This document shows, one piece after another, positions 20,600 to 33,533 of a stretch of DNA of 64,000 nt. The notes beneath the pieces are model-generated. The model saw only the letters and a program-made list of their open reading frames with translations, was not told the DNA's origin and ran no database searches. Within the stretch, counting starts at the first letter, position 1. The number at the start of each line of letters is the position of its first letter. The position numbers were made by a program, and so were the translations under genes. The stretch is from Tremella fuciformis (Eukaryota; Basidiomycota; Tremellomycetes; Tremellales; Tremellaceae), in contig CP136491.1 of the NCBI GenBank assembly GCA_032768795.1, positions 1,488,001 through 1,552,000 on the forward strand. The letters run 5' to 3'.

Positions 20600-22553
20600 T
20601 CACTGCGCCTCCTTGTTGTGCACCTTGATGCCCTCGTCGGCAGAGAGAGACGGCACACGTGTCGCCTCGCCCGACCTGCGGCCCAGCGAATCGTCCGAAG
20701 GCGACGGGCGGGATCGCTCGCCGCTCAACGCTTCGGGGTGGGGCGGGGGAAGGGTGGTCATGGCCTGACCGGCATTCTCCGCGGCGCCATAGGTGTTGGG
20801 CGCCTCGACGTCGGCGGCCCCGCCGTGAATGTCGTATGTCTCGGTCATGACTTGAATCTGGTGGTCGGTCAACTTGGGCAGCTCGGCAGCCACGAGGGTC
20901 GGGCGGCGCTCGCTCAGGTGGGCATGAGCGAAGAGCACGTCGAGCTCCTCGAGGCTGCGGCCGGTGGTCTCGGGGTAGAAGATGTAGATGAACGGCAGGA
21001 ACATGACGTTGGCCAGGGCGAAGAGGAGGAAGGTGTACGCGCCGATGGAGGCGGTCATGGTGGGCAGCACCTGGACGACCAGGAAGTTGGAGAGCCAGTT
21101 CGTCATGGTGGAGATCGCGTTTGCCTGGGTCCGCACCGCCATCGAGTTGAGCTCGGCGGGGTAGAGCCACGGGAGGGGAAGCCATGTGGCGCCGAAGAAC
21201 GCGATGAAGAGGTACAGGCCGAACGCGGCGCCCTTGGCCGCCTGGCTGCTGCCTGCTTGGAGGCAGCCGAATGTGATGAACATGGCGAGCCCCTGGCCGA
21301 CGGTACCGATCAAGAAGAGCTTGCGGCGGCCTACACGCTCGACGAGGAAGAACGAGGTCAGGGCGAACGCGGCGTAGACGATCGAGAGGACACCGCCGAG
21401 GATGAGCGACAGGCGGGTTTCCAGGCCGATCTGGTTCTCGAACAGGATGGTGCTGTAGTAGATGACTGCGTTACACCCTCCAATCTGTTGGAAGAGCTGC
21501 GTGGATGCACCGACAAGAGCACGGCGAAGGTGTTGCTGCTTGCCACCTTTGAGGATGTCTCGCTTCCGTGCGGCACGTGCGGATTTCTGGGCCTGGAGTG
21601 CGTCGGAGATCTTTGCCATCTCCGCAATGGCAATGGGGTCGTCGTAGGACACTGCGGCGAGCGCAGCGACGACACGCTGGCCCTCTTGCGGCCTGTCATG
21701 GGCGATAAGCCATCGTGGCGACTCGGGAAGGACCGAGACACCTCCGATGAGGATGAGCGCGAAGACGATCTGGAAAGCGATGGGGAAGCGCCACGAGACG
21801 GACGAGTTGATGCTGCGCTGTAAGATACTTGGTCATCTGTAAGGCTAAGGACCACTCACTAGGAGAGACCAAAGTCGATCCAGTAGGCAATGACCGTTCC
21901 GACAGCGACTGTGGAGGCCTCCATGCAGATGAGGAAACCGCGGTTGTGCGCCTTGGACGTCTCTGCGACCCACGACGGGATAGTGGCTGTGTTGGCGCCG
22001 TTACCGAAGCCGGTCACGACACGCGAGATGATGAACTGGACAAAGCCGCCGACGTTGGCATTGCCAGAGGTGGCACCGGGGCCAAAGGAGGTGACGGAGA
22101 TGACCGTGCCGAGGATCATGATGACCGCGCCGCCCAGCATCATCTTGCGGCGTCCAAGACGCTCGCCGAAGAAGTAGGCAAAGAGGGCGCCGAAGAAGCA
22201 CCCGACCTCGTACACGGAGGTGACGGTCCCCTGGACGGTACCGGCGTGCACGTCGTTTGGGTTGGCCTGGTGTGTGGCTGGGAACTCGGTGTTGAACTGG
22301 TTCGAGGCGATGATACCAGACATGAGACCTGGTCGTCAGCAACGCTCTACACTCAAGGCGAAGGCGGAGCGGACTCACCCTGGTCGTAGCCAAACAGACT
22401 GAAACCGCAGGTGGCGATCCCTACAATGGTGTACATGAGGGCATTACCGTTGAGCCCGCCAAACTTGACGAGAGCGCCATGGGCACCGTGCTCGCCGGCG
22501 CCGGCGACGGGCGACGTTGGGCTGAGGGAGCGTTTCTTCTCACTCGAGAACAT
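20600..22553 (-). CDS. MFS sugar-porter family transporter
   Basis: Exons 22379-22553, 21860-22328 and 20600-21827 give 623 residues. Hallmarks of the sugar porter family are FGYDQG in helix 1, ERLGRRK, GFGNGANTATIPSWVAE, WRFPIAFQ, LPESPRWL, QQIGGCNAVIYYSTILFE, VERVGRRKLF and FYPETTGRSLEEL. These imply 12 membrane helices in the plasma membrane moving a sugar or related polyol or acid; the substrate cannot be told. The C-terminus is a ~110-residue hydrophilic tail. The second intron (21828-21859) is only 32 nt, yet it is needed because the frame otherwise meets TAG-TGA. Longer alternatives give a stop or the wrong frame. Confidence 0.9.
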
Positions 22554-24264
22554 CGTGTATGAAAGTGAAAGTGAAAGTAGAGAAGCAAAAGCAAGACAAA
22601 GAGGGGGCCCTTTGCCGTAGCGTCTCCGTTGGTCTTTTAAGACCCCGGGACAAGGGGGTTTATGCTGATTTCAATCGGTGGGCCCTCGGTCTCGGACTCC
22701 CTGAGGTGTCAAGCAGCGACAATAAGAGAGAGCAGAGACACGGATGGGCCCGGGGATGCGGGGAAGAGGGGGTGGAACAGGTGGGAGGGAGCGACGACGG
22801 ACCCGTGTTTTCGGGGATGTCGTGTGCCAAGCTTTGTGTCGGCAGAGGCAGCACTGTGCTTGCTTCGGTCACTCGAAAAATTTGCATGTGCCCAAGTCGG
22901 CAAAGAGGCGACATGTGACGACCACCACGACTAGGACTAGCGTCTCAGTCAGTGGTGATGGCGAGTGGAGCATCAAATTTCTCAGGGGTCATGTTATCGG
23001 TTGACTGGAGTAAAGGAGTAAGCGGCGCAATGCAGATCAGGGCGCGAGGGCGGGCGGGGTGGCTTGCGAGGGCGTGATCCGCGCAGTGGCTCCTCACTGG
23101 TGTGTGTGTCGAGAAAGGAAAGGCATGCATCCGGTTTCTCAGGACTGACCACTACTCTAACCGAGGAATGGATGACGTCGGTTTTTCATCCGGCTCGTCA
23201 GGGCAGAAGCCGGATGCCGGCGGCAAGTGGTGCCACCGACCCTACTCGCCCTGAACACCCTTACGGCCGTACGCAGCTTGCGACTCTTGCCGCCCTGGTC
23301 TTGTCTTTTTCACCCGTTGTTATTCGTCAGACAGGTCGGGCGGAAGTGGAAGGTGGGGTTAAGCGGTGTAGGGGCGTGACGTGTGGTGTCACCGGAATGC
23401 AGAGGGTGATCGGGTGGCGGTGGGAACAGGATAGGAAGGAGCGGACAGGGGTACGAGGAATGGGGTGCGACGCTACTCGTGGGATATCCGGACCACGGGC
23501 CGGTTTGGCTCGTACAGTATGCCGACGCCGCACACCCGATCACCGTATCGTATCGTACCGTATTCGTGTGACCCTTGATGTGAACTGAAGGAGCGTCTCG
23601 CTCGAAGAGGAGGCATAGCGGACAAACCTAAGACGCACTGTAATTTATCGCTCGTGTGAACGTGACTATGCTCAACCACTTGATCTGAACTGAAGGAGCG
23701 CAGATCCCCCTGAGCGCGGCGGGAGCAGGCAGCACTAACAACCGAGACCTGAGATCCACCGGCCCTAGCCACTAGCCCACAAGCTAGAGTAGTGGCAGGA
23801 TACGACACCCCGGGATCCAACCGCTAAGCAGACACCGTTGTCAGTTATAGAGCTAATTTCACGCTGCTTCTTTCATCCACGGCCATAGAAATCGAAAAAC
23901 GCCCCATCCCGTCCGCTCTGGGAAGCTAAATCGATTATCGCCCAGCTAGTAGCACGGTGGGGGACCACGTGCGAATCCTGGGTGCTGTGGTTTTTGCTGC
24001 TCGTCCCCCTGGTCATTCATTTTGCATTGCAAGAATGCATTCAGTCCACGACGAGACGGTGGAAGAAGACGCACGGAAGGCATACGACGCCGATCAGAAT
24101 GGGGTTGGGTGGCGTCTGATCCGCCAGGGCCATCACCATCAATAAACATGAAACACACACACACACAAACAAATACCCCGCAGCCTATTGTCCGCTATCT
24201 CTTCAGAGTACCCCTGATGCAGACACCCAAGTCGCATGTTCGCATGCAATGTCCCATACTACAA
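22554..24264. other. 1.7-kb intergenic region
   Basis: This is the promoter side of the sugar transporter and the 3' flank of the LIM gene. It contains GA-rich tracts just upstream of the transporter ATG, a short direct repeat (tgaactgaaggagcg at about 23581 and 23688), and no frame with recognisable protein motifs. A weak tRNA-like fold at about 23757-23835 was rejected. Confidence 0.45.
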
Positions 24265-26759
24265 CTAAAAAGCGCCCGAAGGCAGATCCACCAACCGCGT
24301 TCTCCGCTTCTCGGCCCTCCTGCCCGCCCCACCGCCCGGCGCTCCGCGCAGAGCCTCACCGACATGGCGCTCGCAGTACCGCCCGCCAGCCACTTCATAG
24401 TACTCATCCATGCTCTCGCGACAGTTCTGCGCGCCCGAGACGCCGCCGCGGTGGTCGCACCGCAAATGGCCGGGATGGTAGCGCTCGACTTTCGGACCGG
24501 AAGTGAGGACACACGCCCCTTCGATAGGCTTTCGGCAAGTGGGATTAGCACACAGTGTGCCACTATTCATCAGCTTTTGGTTGCTTCGAAGTGAGACGAA
24601 GACGCTCACTTCTCCTCGTGGTAGTGCTGCTGGCACCACGGCTTGCCGCCGAGCACGTAGAAGCTGTCTCCCTCAAAGGGCGAGTCGCATTTTGTGCATG
24701 TGAAGCACGCCTTGTGCCACTTGCCCTTGAGCTGGCCGTCCGAGCTGCTCACTGCGCTCTTCTCAATGGGAAGGTTGCATCGCCTGCACGACGGCAGGTA
24801 GAGCTTCTTCCAGTCCTTTTCGCACAGGACAACACCGTCCCGCTCCACGTAGCGCCGATGTCCGCCCACCTCGTCACCGCACTTCTGACACTGTCGACTG
24901 CGCCGGCTGCCGGTTGCCGATGTACCGGAAGACGACGGGGCGCGGCTCATGACTTCAGGCAGAGTCCGCGCGCGACTGTGATCCTTTAGAGGAGCGGTCG
25001 ACTTGATGTTCGAGGTGATGGTCGAGTTTGATGCAGAGTGGTTGATGCGTCTTGGTGTCTCGCGGGATGAAGACCGCCGACGATGGTGTCGAGAGGGTGT
25101 CTTGGCGCCAAACACCACAATCTCATCCTCGTCCTCCTCGCCGATCTGCTCCAGCATGTCGCGCGTATCCGAGTTGGACTCGTAGCCGAACGCCTGATGC
25201 CGGCCCTTCTGCACAGTCACACGTTCAGACAGACCGCCCTCCCACGAGTGAGAAGGCGTTACGACTTCCTCCGACTCGGGGCCAGAAGCAGTCCCGCTTC
25301 CCGCCACACCGCCCCATTTACCCGACCGCGAGCTCGAGGCGATCGAGGAGGACGACGATTCGCTGCTTGCAGTAGGATATCGATCGTGCAGCCCAGGACG
25401 CGGGCGGGCTGCTGGCTGGGCATCGTCAGAGTTGGAGCGGACAGACATGGCGGGCGTGGCCCATGGCAGGGCCGACTCTTCCTTGTCATCGTCGTAGTCT
25501 TCGCCGAGATGCAAGTTCGTCTGCTCGGGACTCATGACCATCGGTGCTGTGCCTTGCGATGAGACTGAGGGGCGGCGCAAAACGCCCAAGGCCGAGGGTT
25601 TCGAATCTAAGGCATCGGCAGGAGCGGCATTGGCCAATTGACGGTACTTTTCGAAGAACGCTCCGCCATTGGATGAGCCGGACCCCTTCTTCTCCTGTCC
25701 AGCACGGGCCTTGAGAAGCGCAGCGATGCTTTCGCCCTTGTTCGAGGTAGAGGATCGGGCACTGCTCGCCAGTGAAGACGCAGAGTCTTTGCGCCGCGGC
25801 ACATCGACGGTACGAGACCGTTCCTTCTGCGGAGGCGAACTGGACAAAGTCGGTGCACGCGTGTGAGAATAGCTAGACGGAGGAGCTTGGTTCTGCGAGA
25901 CTGTGCCGCTCCTTTGTCGCGTCGGCATGGGTGGACGGGAGGAAGATTCGGCCGATGAAAAGTCGAGGCGTGGTGGTTGAGACGGGAGAGGGGCTGTCAT
26001 CGGCTGCGGCTGGGGCGATGCCATGGGACGAGAAGGAGCGGGGCGCGCCGTCTGAGGTTGCACCGGCCATCCCTGCTGTTGGGGAGGCGGCATTTGCCTC
26101 GGTCGCTGGTCATCTGCTGGAGTCCGAGACTGAGCCGCGGAAGCCATGGCGACACCCGCAGTGACACCCCACGCGGCCGCAGCGAATGCGCGCCGTCCCA
26201 CACCTGCCATTCCCGCGCCACCTCCAGATGTCGTGTCCGGGAGAGCCGCGCGGATCTTCTCCGGGATAGGCCGATCGGTGGGGTACGGGCCCTCCGGCCT
26301 GCCCAAACCCAGCCCGAGACCGTGTACCATCGTACCGCCCTTCTGCTCGGTGGCAGTGGCCGGAAAGAAGGGGTTTGTTGGGGATGGCGTGCGAGGATTT
26401 GGGGAGTTGTACATGGGAAAGTTGGCCGGGGAGAGGTTGGCAGGTGAGAGGGTAGAAGGGGAGGACCGGGCGCTGCTCGGGCCGGCGAAAGGCGGTCGCG
26501 GGGGGTTCGTGTCGATGGGCGAAGGACCTCTTCTAGGGCCAGAGGAGGCTATAGGAGGGATGGTGATCTGTGTCGGGCGCTGTGCGGGTCTTGGTGCAGA
26601 TCGCGAAGCGGAAGCAGACGCAGACGCGGAGGAGGCGGGGCGGCAGATGTGCTCGCCCATGGACGAGAGCGGGATCGGGTCGCCGCACGACGAGCAGGTG
26701 ATGGTGGGGAGCGCGACCGATGCGCGCTCCTGGGTTGGCCGGACGGCGAGCAGGGACAT
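24265..26759 (-). CDS. LIM-domain protein (paxillin-like organisation)
   Basis: Two exons (24610-26759, 24265-24562) with a 47-nt intron give 815 residues. A short N-terminal zinc-like motif (CSSCGDPIPLSSMGEHIC, about residue 22) is followed by ~600 residues of Ser/Pro/Arg-rich, probably disordered sequence. The C-terminus carries LIM repeats: CQKCGDEVGGHRRY with CEKDW; CRRCNLPIEKS with WHKACFTCTKCDSPF and CQQHYHE; and, across the intron, CANPTCRKPIEG with HPGHLRCD and YCERH. LIM domains bind proteins. A long disordered N-terminus with C-terminal LIM repeats is the layout of fungal Pxl1/paxillin-like proteins that act at sites of polarised growth and the septum. The exact orthologue is not certain. 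Confidence 0.8.
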
Positions 26760-28798
26760 GTCGGCGGAGATCGAATGCTGCGATTGGGGTCAGCGGAGGT
26801 GGAACCAACGAGCAAGCGCGGCTGGCGGGCTGTGGACGGAACAACAAGAGAGAAAAGAAGAGCCGAATGCGGACTCGCAGACGGCGGCCAGACGAGATCG
26901 AAAGGAAAGCTGGGGATGAATGTCAACGGACGAGACGAATGGACGAAGAGATGGGGACAAAGGTGAAAGGGAGCGGGTGGGCCAAGGGGACCGGCCGCGA
27001 GGGATAGCAGGGGGAATTGAGGCTCTGTTGAAGAGGCGGTGAGGGGTTCCTCCTCAGTGATTGACGACGAGGGGCCACCGCTGGCGGTGACGTCGAGTGA
27101 AGCAGCGTGGTGTGAGGGACAGCGATGGATGAGGCAGGGTGTCACTCGTCGAGCGAGATGCCGCCGAATGCGGACACGAGTCGTAAGACTCGTCGGCGCC
27201 CAGCGGCACATGGCCGCCGCATGGAGGTGTGAGAAGCGTACTCACAGGTGTCAGTTACCACGTACGGCTCGTCAGCGTGTCGAGTTTGTGTCAATCGAAC
27301 TGGGTGTTGACGATGTACTCGACGTGTTGACCAGCGTCGCACGCGATCGATCTGACTGGCAGTACTCGTGCTCAGAGCCCGCGGCGCTGCGATCCGAGCT
27401 CGACCAAGAGTAGCCTAGTGCCCAGAGAGCCGGAGCAGCGGGCCCAGACGTCCGCCTCCTGGCTTGGTGTGCCCTGGTCTAGGTTGTACTCCTTGACCAC
27501 CCAAAGCCCCGTTGACACGACGCACGGTGACACGCTGCCAAGCGGCGGCGGAGTTCTGGTCTATCCCAATTCGGCTGGTCGTTCGCCGTGTGCGCCGAGA
27601 GCGATGTCTCGTGTGATGCGGGGGGGTCGTGCAGGAAGGAAGAGCGATGGCGATGGTGTGTTGCTTTGTCACCGCTTGAAGGATGGTCGGGACGGAGTCG
27701 TCCTTTGGGTGGGATGGGGAGGATGAAGGTTGTCGACCAGGCAGGCAGCTGGGTCGGACGACCGGACGGTCGTTCGTTGCACGATGGTGATGATGGCTGG
27801 AAGAGACAGGCAGAAACGCCGCGACCTGTCACTGCGAGACGAGACGAGGAGGGCAGGCGACCAGGAGGGGCGGAGTCCAGAATCTCGGGTCTGATGTTTC
27901 GTGTTGCCTCCGACAGTAACGATGATGGGCTCGACGTGGTGCAATCTCAAGATAGCGTCTGTGATGATCGTGGGGGCGGAGGCGGCGGCAGCGGCGAGGT
28001 GATGCGATCTAGTATCGAGCAGGTCTAGTGTTCTATAGTGCTGGCGTCGAGGGGGTGGCGAAGAACAAGCAGAAGCCGCCGACGAGGAGGAAGATGAAAC
28101 ACCGGCTGGCTGGCGAGTAGAACAATCGTCAAACGTACGTCGGTCGTGCACAATATCTCCTTTTGATGCAGCGTGAGTCCTTCCAAGGACGCAGGCGGGT
28201 GACTCTATGCTCTATGCTGCAGACGTCAGACCGGGTCCAAGGATCGAGATGGGAGGATTGGGAAAGCGGCAGGCGGCAGGCGGGTCGGATACAATACCAA
28301 AAGCACAGCGACAGCAAAGCTTTCCGCTCTCCTCTTCACGCAACCCTCGGCACTGTACAATCTGGCTAGCAGCAACAGCTGCTGCAGAGGTCGATCGCAC
28401 ACCCTCGCCGCGTCCTATGCCCTCGAGCATCCGACCAACCCACGGACCATGTCGATTCGGTCCCAACAGACGCGACGAGACGAGGGAGAAAAGAGGTACG
28501 CGTCCATCGCACGCCGGGTTCTTCAGGCACCACTACCAACCACCGACCAACCACCAGAGCTACTGGGAGATACCCTGTGGCGTCGAGAACAATAAAAAGA
28601 GTCTACGGCAGTGGTAAACCATAAGCAGCGTCGCTGCACGTCCGACAGTCCCATCGCCGCCAGCGTCGATGTTTCGATTGTCGCTGGTGATCCATGGTAC
28701 GGGACAGCCAGACCAGCGAGGCGGGGCATACTTTGCAGGAACACCGTCGATGGTGCGGTGTGGCCAGGCCACATCATACTCGTCCTACTGACCCCCGG
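26760..28798. other. 2-kb intergenic region upstream of the LIM gene
   Basis: This is the long 5' flank of the LIM gene and the 3' flank of the WD40 gene. Open frames here are GC-biased shadows without domains, and no TATA box or repeat stands out. A 5' UTR with introns is possible, given the CT-rich stretches on the minus strand, but cannot be shown from sequence alone. Confidence 0.4.
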
Positions 28799-30794
28799 TC
28801 ATGACTCGGCAGCGTCCCAAATAGCCACCGTGCCATCCTCGCCCCCGCTCAACAATCCTCCGCCAGCGATCCAAGCAACATCATAGACGGTCCCTCCCAC
28901 ATGGCCCTCGAGAACCTTGCTCGGCCGCACGGTCGTCACGCCTTTTGAGCTGGGCGGGGGCAAGGTCCCGGGACGGCCATTTATAGTCGGGGGATGATAG
29001 CCTCGCGCGGGGCCCGTGACACTCATGATGGGCGGGCTCGAGGCGACTGATGAGGCGCTTCGGTCATCCGTGCTCGGGCGCGAGGTGGCCGTCTCCGCGG
29101 GCGTGGCAGTAGAGGAGGAGGCCTCGCGGTCCCAGATATACACCATGCCATCTTCCGAACCGCTGATGACGAGCGACGAGTCGAGACCAAAGGTCGCCCG
29201 CACAAAGCTCTTTGACGTGTTCTGATGGCCGGTGTAGCGGAAGAGGTTGCGGCGCTGCTTGTCAGTGCATGGCCTGTTGTATTCGGTGCAGACTCGCCAT
29301 TCTCAGATCGTACAGCCTGTTCGAATTGTCTCTGCAGCCGGCAAGCAGGTACAGGCCTTGATCGTCAAACTCCAGCGAAGTGATCTCGCCCAGGCAGTCG
29401 GTGATGCTGTGTGTGCACACCCCACCAACAGCGTCCCAGAAGCGGATATGCTTGTCTTTGGCACCGGATGCGATGGTGTTGCCAGACGGGTCGTATGCCA
29501 CCGTATGAGTGCTCATGCTGTGGCCTGAGAAGGTGCGGATCTGTCTCTGCGTCTCGACATCCCACGAGCGCAGGATCTTGTCGTAAGATGCAGACGTGAC
29601 TTGGTCCTGCTATCAGCGTAGCTGAGCCGTCCGAGGGAATATCCTACATGTCCCGGACGCCAGCGAACGCTATAGACATCGCCTCCATCCCCTTGCAGTA
29701 ACGCGCGAGAGGAGCCGTCGGCAACGTCCCATACGCGTATAGAGCCATCGCCAGAGGCACTGACCACGAGAGCGCCCGAGGGCGAAGCGGCGGAGCCCCA
29801 TACTCTGGAAGTATGGCCAGTGAGCCGGTGCACCAGACGCCCATCGTCAAGGGCGAAGATGCGCAACGTCGAGTCACTGCACGTCAGGAGGGAGGTGAGT
29901 CGGCGGGACTCACCTCGAGCCGCTGACTCCTAGGTTGGCAGAGACGACATCGACACATTTCACATTGGCCTGGTGCCCACGCACCAACAGCCTAAGCGCA
30001 TTCGGCAGCACCAGCGGCTGATAGTCGCGTAACAGTGAGGGGAGCGCGACCGGCCCCGCCCGGACGGGCGCTGACGACCTCGACGACGGCGCCTGCTGAA
30101 CCTGCCACTGCGCCGCCTGGCGCAGCAGCACCTCGAGGCGGTTCGGGGGCACATACGCCTGCGCGCCCGCCGCCGGCGGCGCCTGCATGAGCTCCCTCCA
30201 CATGCCCACCAGGCCCTCGCGCTCGCGCTGCACGCCCTTCCAGTCGCGGAACGCCGGCGCGTCGTGCACCGTCGACGCCGAGGTGAGGTAGGCGAGGTTG
30301 TAAAAGTCGTACGGGTACGGCTGATAGTGCTCGAGCGGCTTGAGGCGCTTGGACAGCAGGTTGAACGCCTTTTGCGACTCGCGGTTCTCGACGTGCTCGA
30401 GGAACTGCTGCCGGTAACACATGTACAGGAAGGCGCGCTGGGTTTGCGGCCGGAGGCCGCTGGCGCCGACGAGCCCTTCGAGGATGCCGTACTCGCCGTC
30501 TGCGGGTCAGTACTGACTCTTGGGCCAAGCCTTGGCCATGGCCAGTGAAGGAGGTGCGGAGGACCCACCCAGCAAACCCCGCTCCACCTCGCGCACGACG
30601 TCTGCCTGGGCCGCGCTGGACGTAGACAAGACCTCCTCGTTCAGCGCCTCGGCTGTGCGTGGGTACGACCGCGTCGAGAGCCATTGTTCCACGAGCAGGG
30701 CGATCTCCTGCCTGTCAGCGGGGCTTGGGCCGAGTGCAGAGGTAGGGACACGGACGTGGTCAAGCTTGGCGGGGTCGAGGGTGACTTCTGGCAT
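28799..30794 (-). CDS. LisH/CTLH-type WD40-repeat protein
   Basis: Exons 30569-30794, 29914-30499, 29648-29876, 29298-29606 and 28799-29257 give 602 residues. The N-terminus has a LisH-like helix (EIALLVEQWLSTRSYPRTAE) followed by a helical CTLH-like part (FLEHVENRESQKAFNLLSKR, then RLKPLEHYQPYPYDFYNLAY). From about residue 240 there are at least seven WD40 blades (DSTLRIFALDDG, GDGSIRVWDVADG, SYDKILRSWDVETQ, AKDKHIRFWDAVGG, NSNRLYDLRM, SEDGMVYIWDRE, GEDGTVAIWDAAES). Such proteins act as complex scaffolds; I cannot assign a specific orthologue. The fourth intron (29258-29297) uses a GC donor (ATG|gcgagt) and is needed to stay in frame. A shorter GT alternative is out of frame. Confidence 0.82.
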
Positions 30795-30993
30795 GTCGCT
30801 CGTCCGTGTTAAGGCCTGCTTGGAGCTGGCTGGCAAGGTCATGTTGCCTGCCCAGTGGAGAACTACTTGCAAATCCAAGAACGTTGGCTTGACCGTCGAG
30901 GATGCCCTCCACTTGGCAGAAGTGGCAGTGGCGTCGATACGTATGACAATGCATGACATGAGCAGATCCCTATGCCTATGCTCCCCTACCCAA

Positions 30994-33307
30994 CTAGTCC
31001 GTCTCGGCCGCATGCCCATTCGCCAGCGCCCGCTGCATACTGCGCGTGGTCTCCGGCGTCTCTGTCACACCCATCTCTCCCTCGCCTTCAACCATAACTC
31101 TTTCGCGGCCTTTCTCGTCGTCCACGTCCTGCCCGGTGACACCACTATGCACGACCGCTTTCTCTGCATCGCCCGTCTTCGAGACTTTCCTGGGCTTGTG
31201 CCCCTTCCCATGCTCCGTGATGGCTGTGGGAGATAGGTCAGTGAGCTTGTCCCGCCTTATGAGCTGGGCGCCGCCGCCCCACCCTATCCACCCCGTCTCA
31301 TGTGGACCCCTGACGGTCAGCTCCCCCACTCTTACCTGCCGAGTCGGCACGGCGCAGACTCGCCTCAATAGCAGGATGACCAGCGCGCCCGTCATGGCCA
31401 CCACGGCCGTCACGCCCGTCAACGTCCAGCCCTTCGAGTTGTAGACTTTGGTCATGATCGCCGTCCCGGATGTCTACGCCTCAGCTCTCCGCGCGCACCG
31501 AGCGCCTGATGAGGTTGACTGACCTGGCCAATAAACATGAGCAGGAGGAAGCAGCCGTTCATCCTCGCGCGCGCGCTCGGCTCGAGCCCCGTGATGCGAT
31601 ACACGCTTGCCACCTGGGCGAGCTGGGACCCGATATCGTACAGCACCATGGGGATGCAGACGCAGGCGATATTCTTGTCCGCGCCGCCGAGAGCGATGAC
31701 CATGGCCGCCGTGGCGATGAGGAAGCCCAGCATCTGGCCCGTCCACGGGACGATGCGGTCGATGAGGCGGCCCCACTGTGGCGCGAGGAGGGCGCCGATG
31801 ATGCCGAGCAGGCCGAAGAGCCCGATGTCGAACGGCGAGTAGTGGTACGGCGGGGCGGAGAGCACGAACGTCATGCTTGTCCAGCTGTAGCGGGTCAGCA
31901 TGTCAACAGCAGAAGCAGAATGTGCCGCACAAGCCTGAGAACACGCCTGGGGGTCAGCGGCGTCCTTCCATCTGAGAGATGAGATGGACCTACCGCTAGA
32001 GAGACAAAAGGCGAGGGAGGCCTGGAGTAGCGTCGGGTACTTGTGCAAGTACGTGAACATGGACAAGAGCTGTGGTCAACTTGGGACTCTGGGGGTGGGG
32101 GTTGGGGTGGGAGTGGGGGCTGGGCAGACTCACAAAGCGCGGATACGAGATCTTGATCCCCTTGTCGGGCGTGTCCGGGAGGTTGAGCCACAGCACGACG
32201 AACATAGCTCGCGATCTCAGCGGGCCCTCAATCGGTCTATACGACTCACTAGCCTGCAGGGCCACGCCAAACCAATACGCATCGCGCCACGAGGTATACG
32301 TGGCCAGGATGCCAGAGAAGACGCGGCCCGAGACCAAGCCCGAAATGAGGCCGCTGAGGGTGATGCTCATCGCTCGCGCGCGGACGTTGGCAGGCGCCAG
32401 ATCGGCCGTCCACGGTATGCACAGCTGCGGGGTGATCTGGGATCAGGCACACCCAGAGGATGGGTGGGTTGGGGCCGGCGAGGAGAGGGGGGAGGAGAGG
32501 GGAGGGGGAGATGAAGATGGGGAAGGGAGGGGGGGAGGACATACAGACACCGTAGCCACCAGGAAACTCAGCCCCTCCAGCATCGCAATGTTCCGCGCGA
32601 GCGCCAGACCGATGGTCAGCCCTGCGCCGAGAAAAAAGTTGCCCAAGAGCAGCTGGCGCCGGCGCAGCATGTCCCCGAGCGGGGAGAGGAAGAGGATGCC
32701 GACGCCATAGCCTGCCTGGGCGAGCGTGGGGACGCGCGAGACGGCCTCGTGCGATACCCCGAGGTCGTTGGCAATCCTGCGTCTCAGCTTCCACCCTTCC
32801 AACAGACCTGGCGGGCTGACTCGACCAGCATGGGCTGGGCAAAGTAGATGTTCATCACCGACACAGTCTGCATACCTTAGCTTATCACTGTCTGGGGCTG
32901 GGGCTTTGTCAGGGGAGGAGACGCACCGACGCCAGGGCAAATACCAAGTTAGTCCTCCACGTGAACGCAGGCTGGTCTTCCGGCGCGAGGTTGGGATCGT
33001 GGCGGCAGTACTTGGGAATGGGCAAGAACCCGAAATCGCGTTTATGGACCGGCAGTCGTCCATCTTTGGTATGCCGGCGCGAGAGATGAGAGAGTCTGCT
33101 GAGCGTCTTGGACAGCGTAGACGGGCCTCCTTCGTCTCCTGCGTCTTTCTGCTCCTTCCCTTCATGTGGCTGTGGTTTTGCCATCGTCCTGTCGGCAGCG
33201 GCACCCGGGGTGGAGGTATCGATGACCGTGGACGACGGGCCCGAGTCCGTGTCTGTAGAGGCCGCCACATCCCTGCCGGTAGGAGGAACGCTAGGGCCTG
33301 CCTGCAT
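30994..33307 (-). CDS. MFS transporter (MFS_1 type)
   Basis: Supported exons are 32927-33307, 32821-32867, 32545-32776, 32436-32250, 32207-32134, 32069-31994, 31946-31931 (16 nt), 31884-31524 and 31473 down to about 30994. The N-terminal ~100 residues are cytosolic and hydrophilic. Conserved segments include ALASTVSVMNIYFAQPMLVE, GYGVGILFLSPLGDMLRRR, DLAPANVRARAMSITLSG, FVLSAPPYHYSPFDIGLFGL and ARARMNGCFLLLMFIGQ, with about 12 predicted helices. The family includes drug and metabolite exporters; the substrate is unknown. A 16-nt microexon restores VFSGFWTSMTF, which fits the family. The last splice is uncertain: the frame also reads through a candidate intron near 31230-31334 to a hydrophilic tail ending at 30994. 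Confidence 0.82.
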
Positions 33308-33533
33308 GACGAGCAGGGTCAGAGATGTCAGCGCGACATGTGAGTCTATATGGAGGACAAGATTGGACGCTGCTCGATCTTATAAACGGCACAAGTACTG
33401 TACATCGAGAGTCAGTCTATCAGCGGGTGGAGGCCGGAAGAGCCGAAGCCGAAAACTCGGCGGAGTCGAGGATGAGCAGTGGCAGCTGGTCATCTATCTG
33501 TATGCTCAGTGCGGCTGAGGAATGCAGTACATG

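Noticed and set aside
23757..23835. A tRNA-like fold on the minus strand with a GGTTGGATCC stretch resembling a B box.
   Set aside because: The invariant C of the T-loop is replaced, the acceptor and anticodon stems do not pair properly, and no A box is in place.
26760..28798. Several 60-170-codon open frames between the LIM and WD40 genes.
   Set aside because: They overlap on both strands, show GC-driven Arg/Pro/Ser composition and contain no motifs, so they look like shadow frames.
31884..31993. Uninterrupted in-frame reading through the middle of the MFS gene at 31994-31884.
   Set aside because: The read-through residues do not fit the family, whereas two introns flanking a 16-nt exon restore the conserved VFSGFWTSMTF segment.
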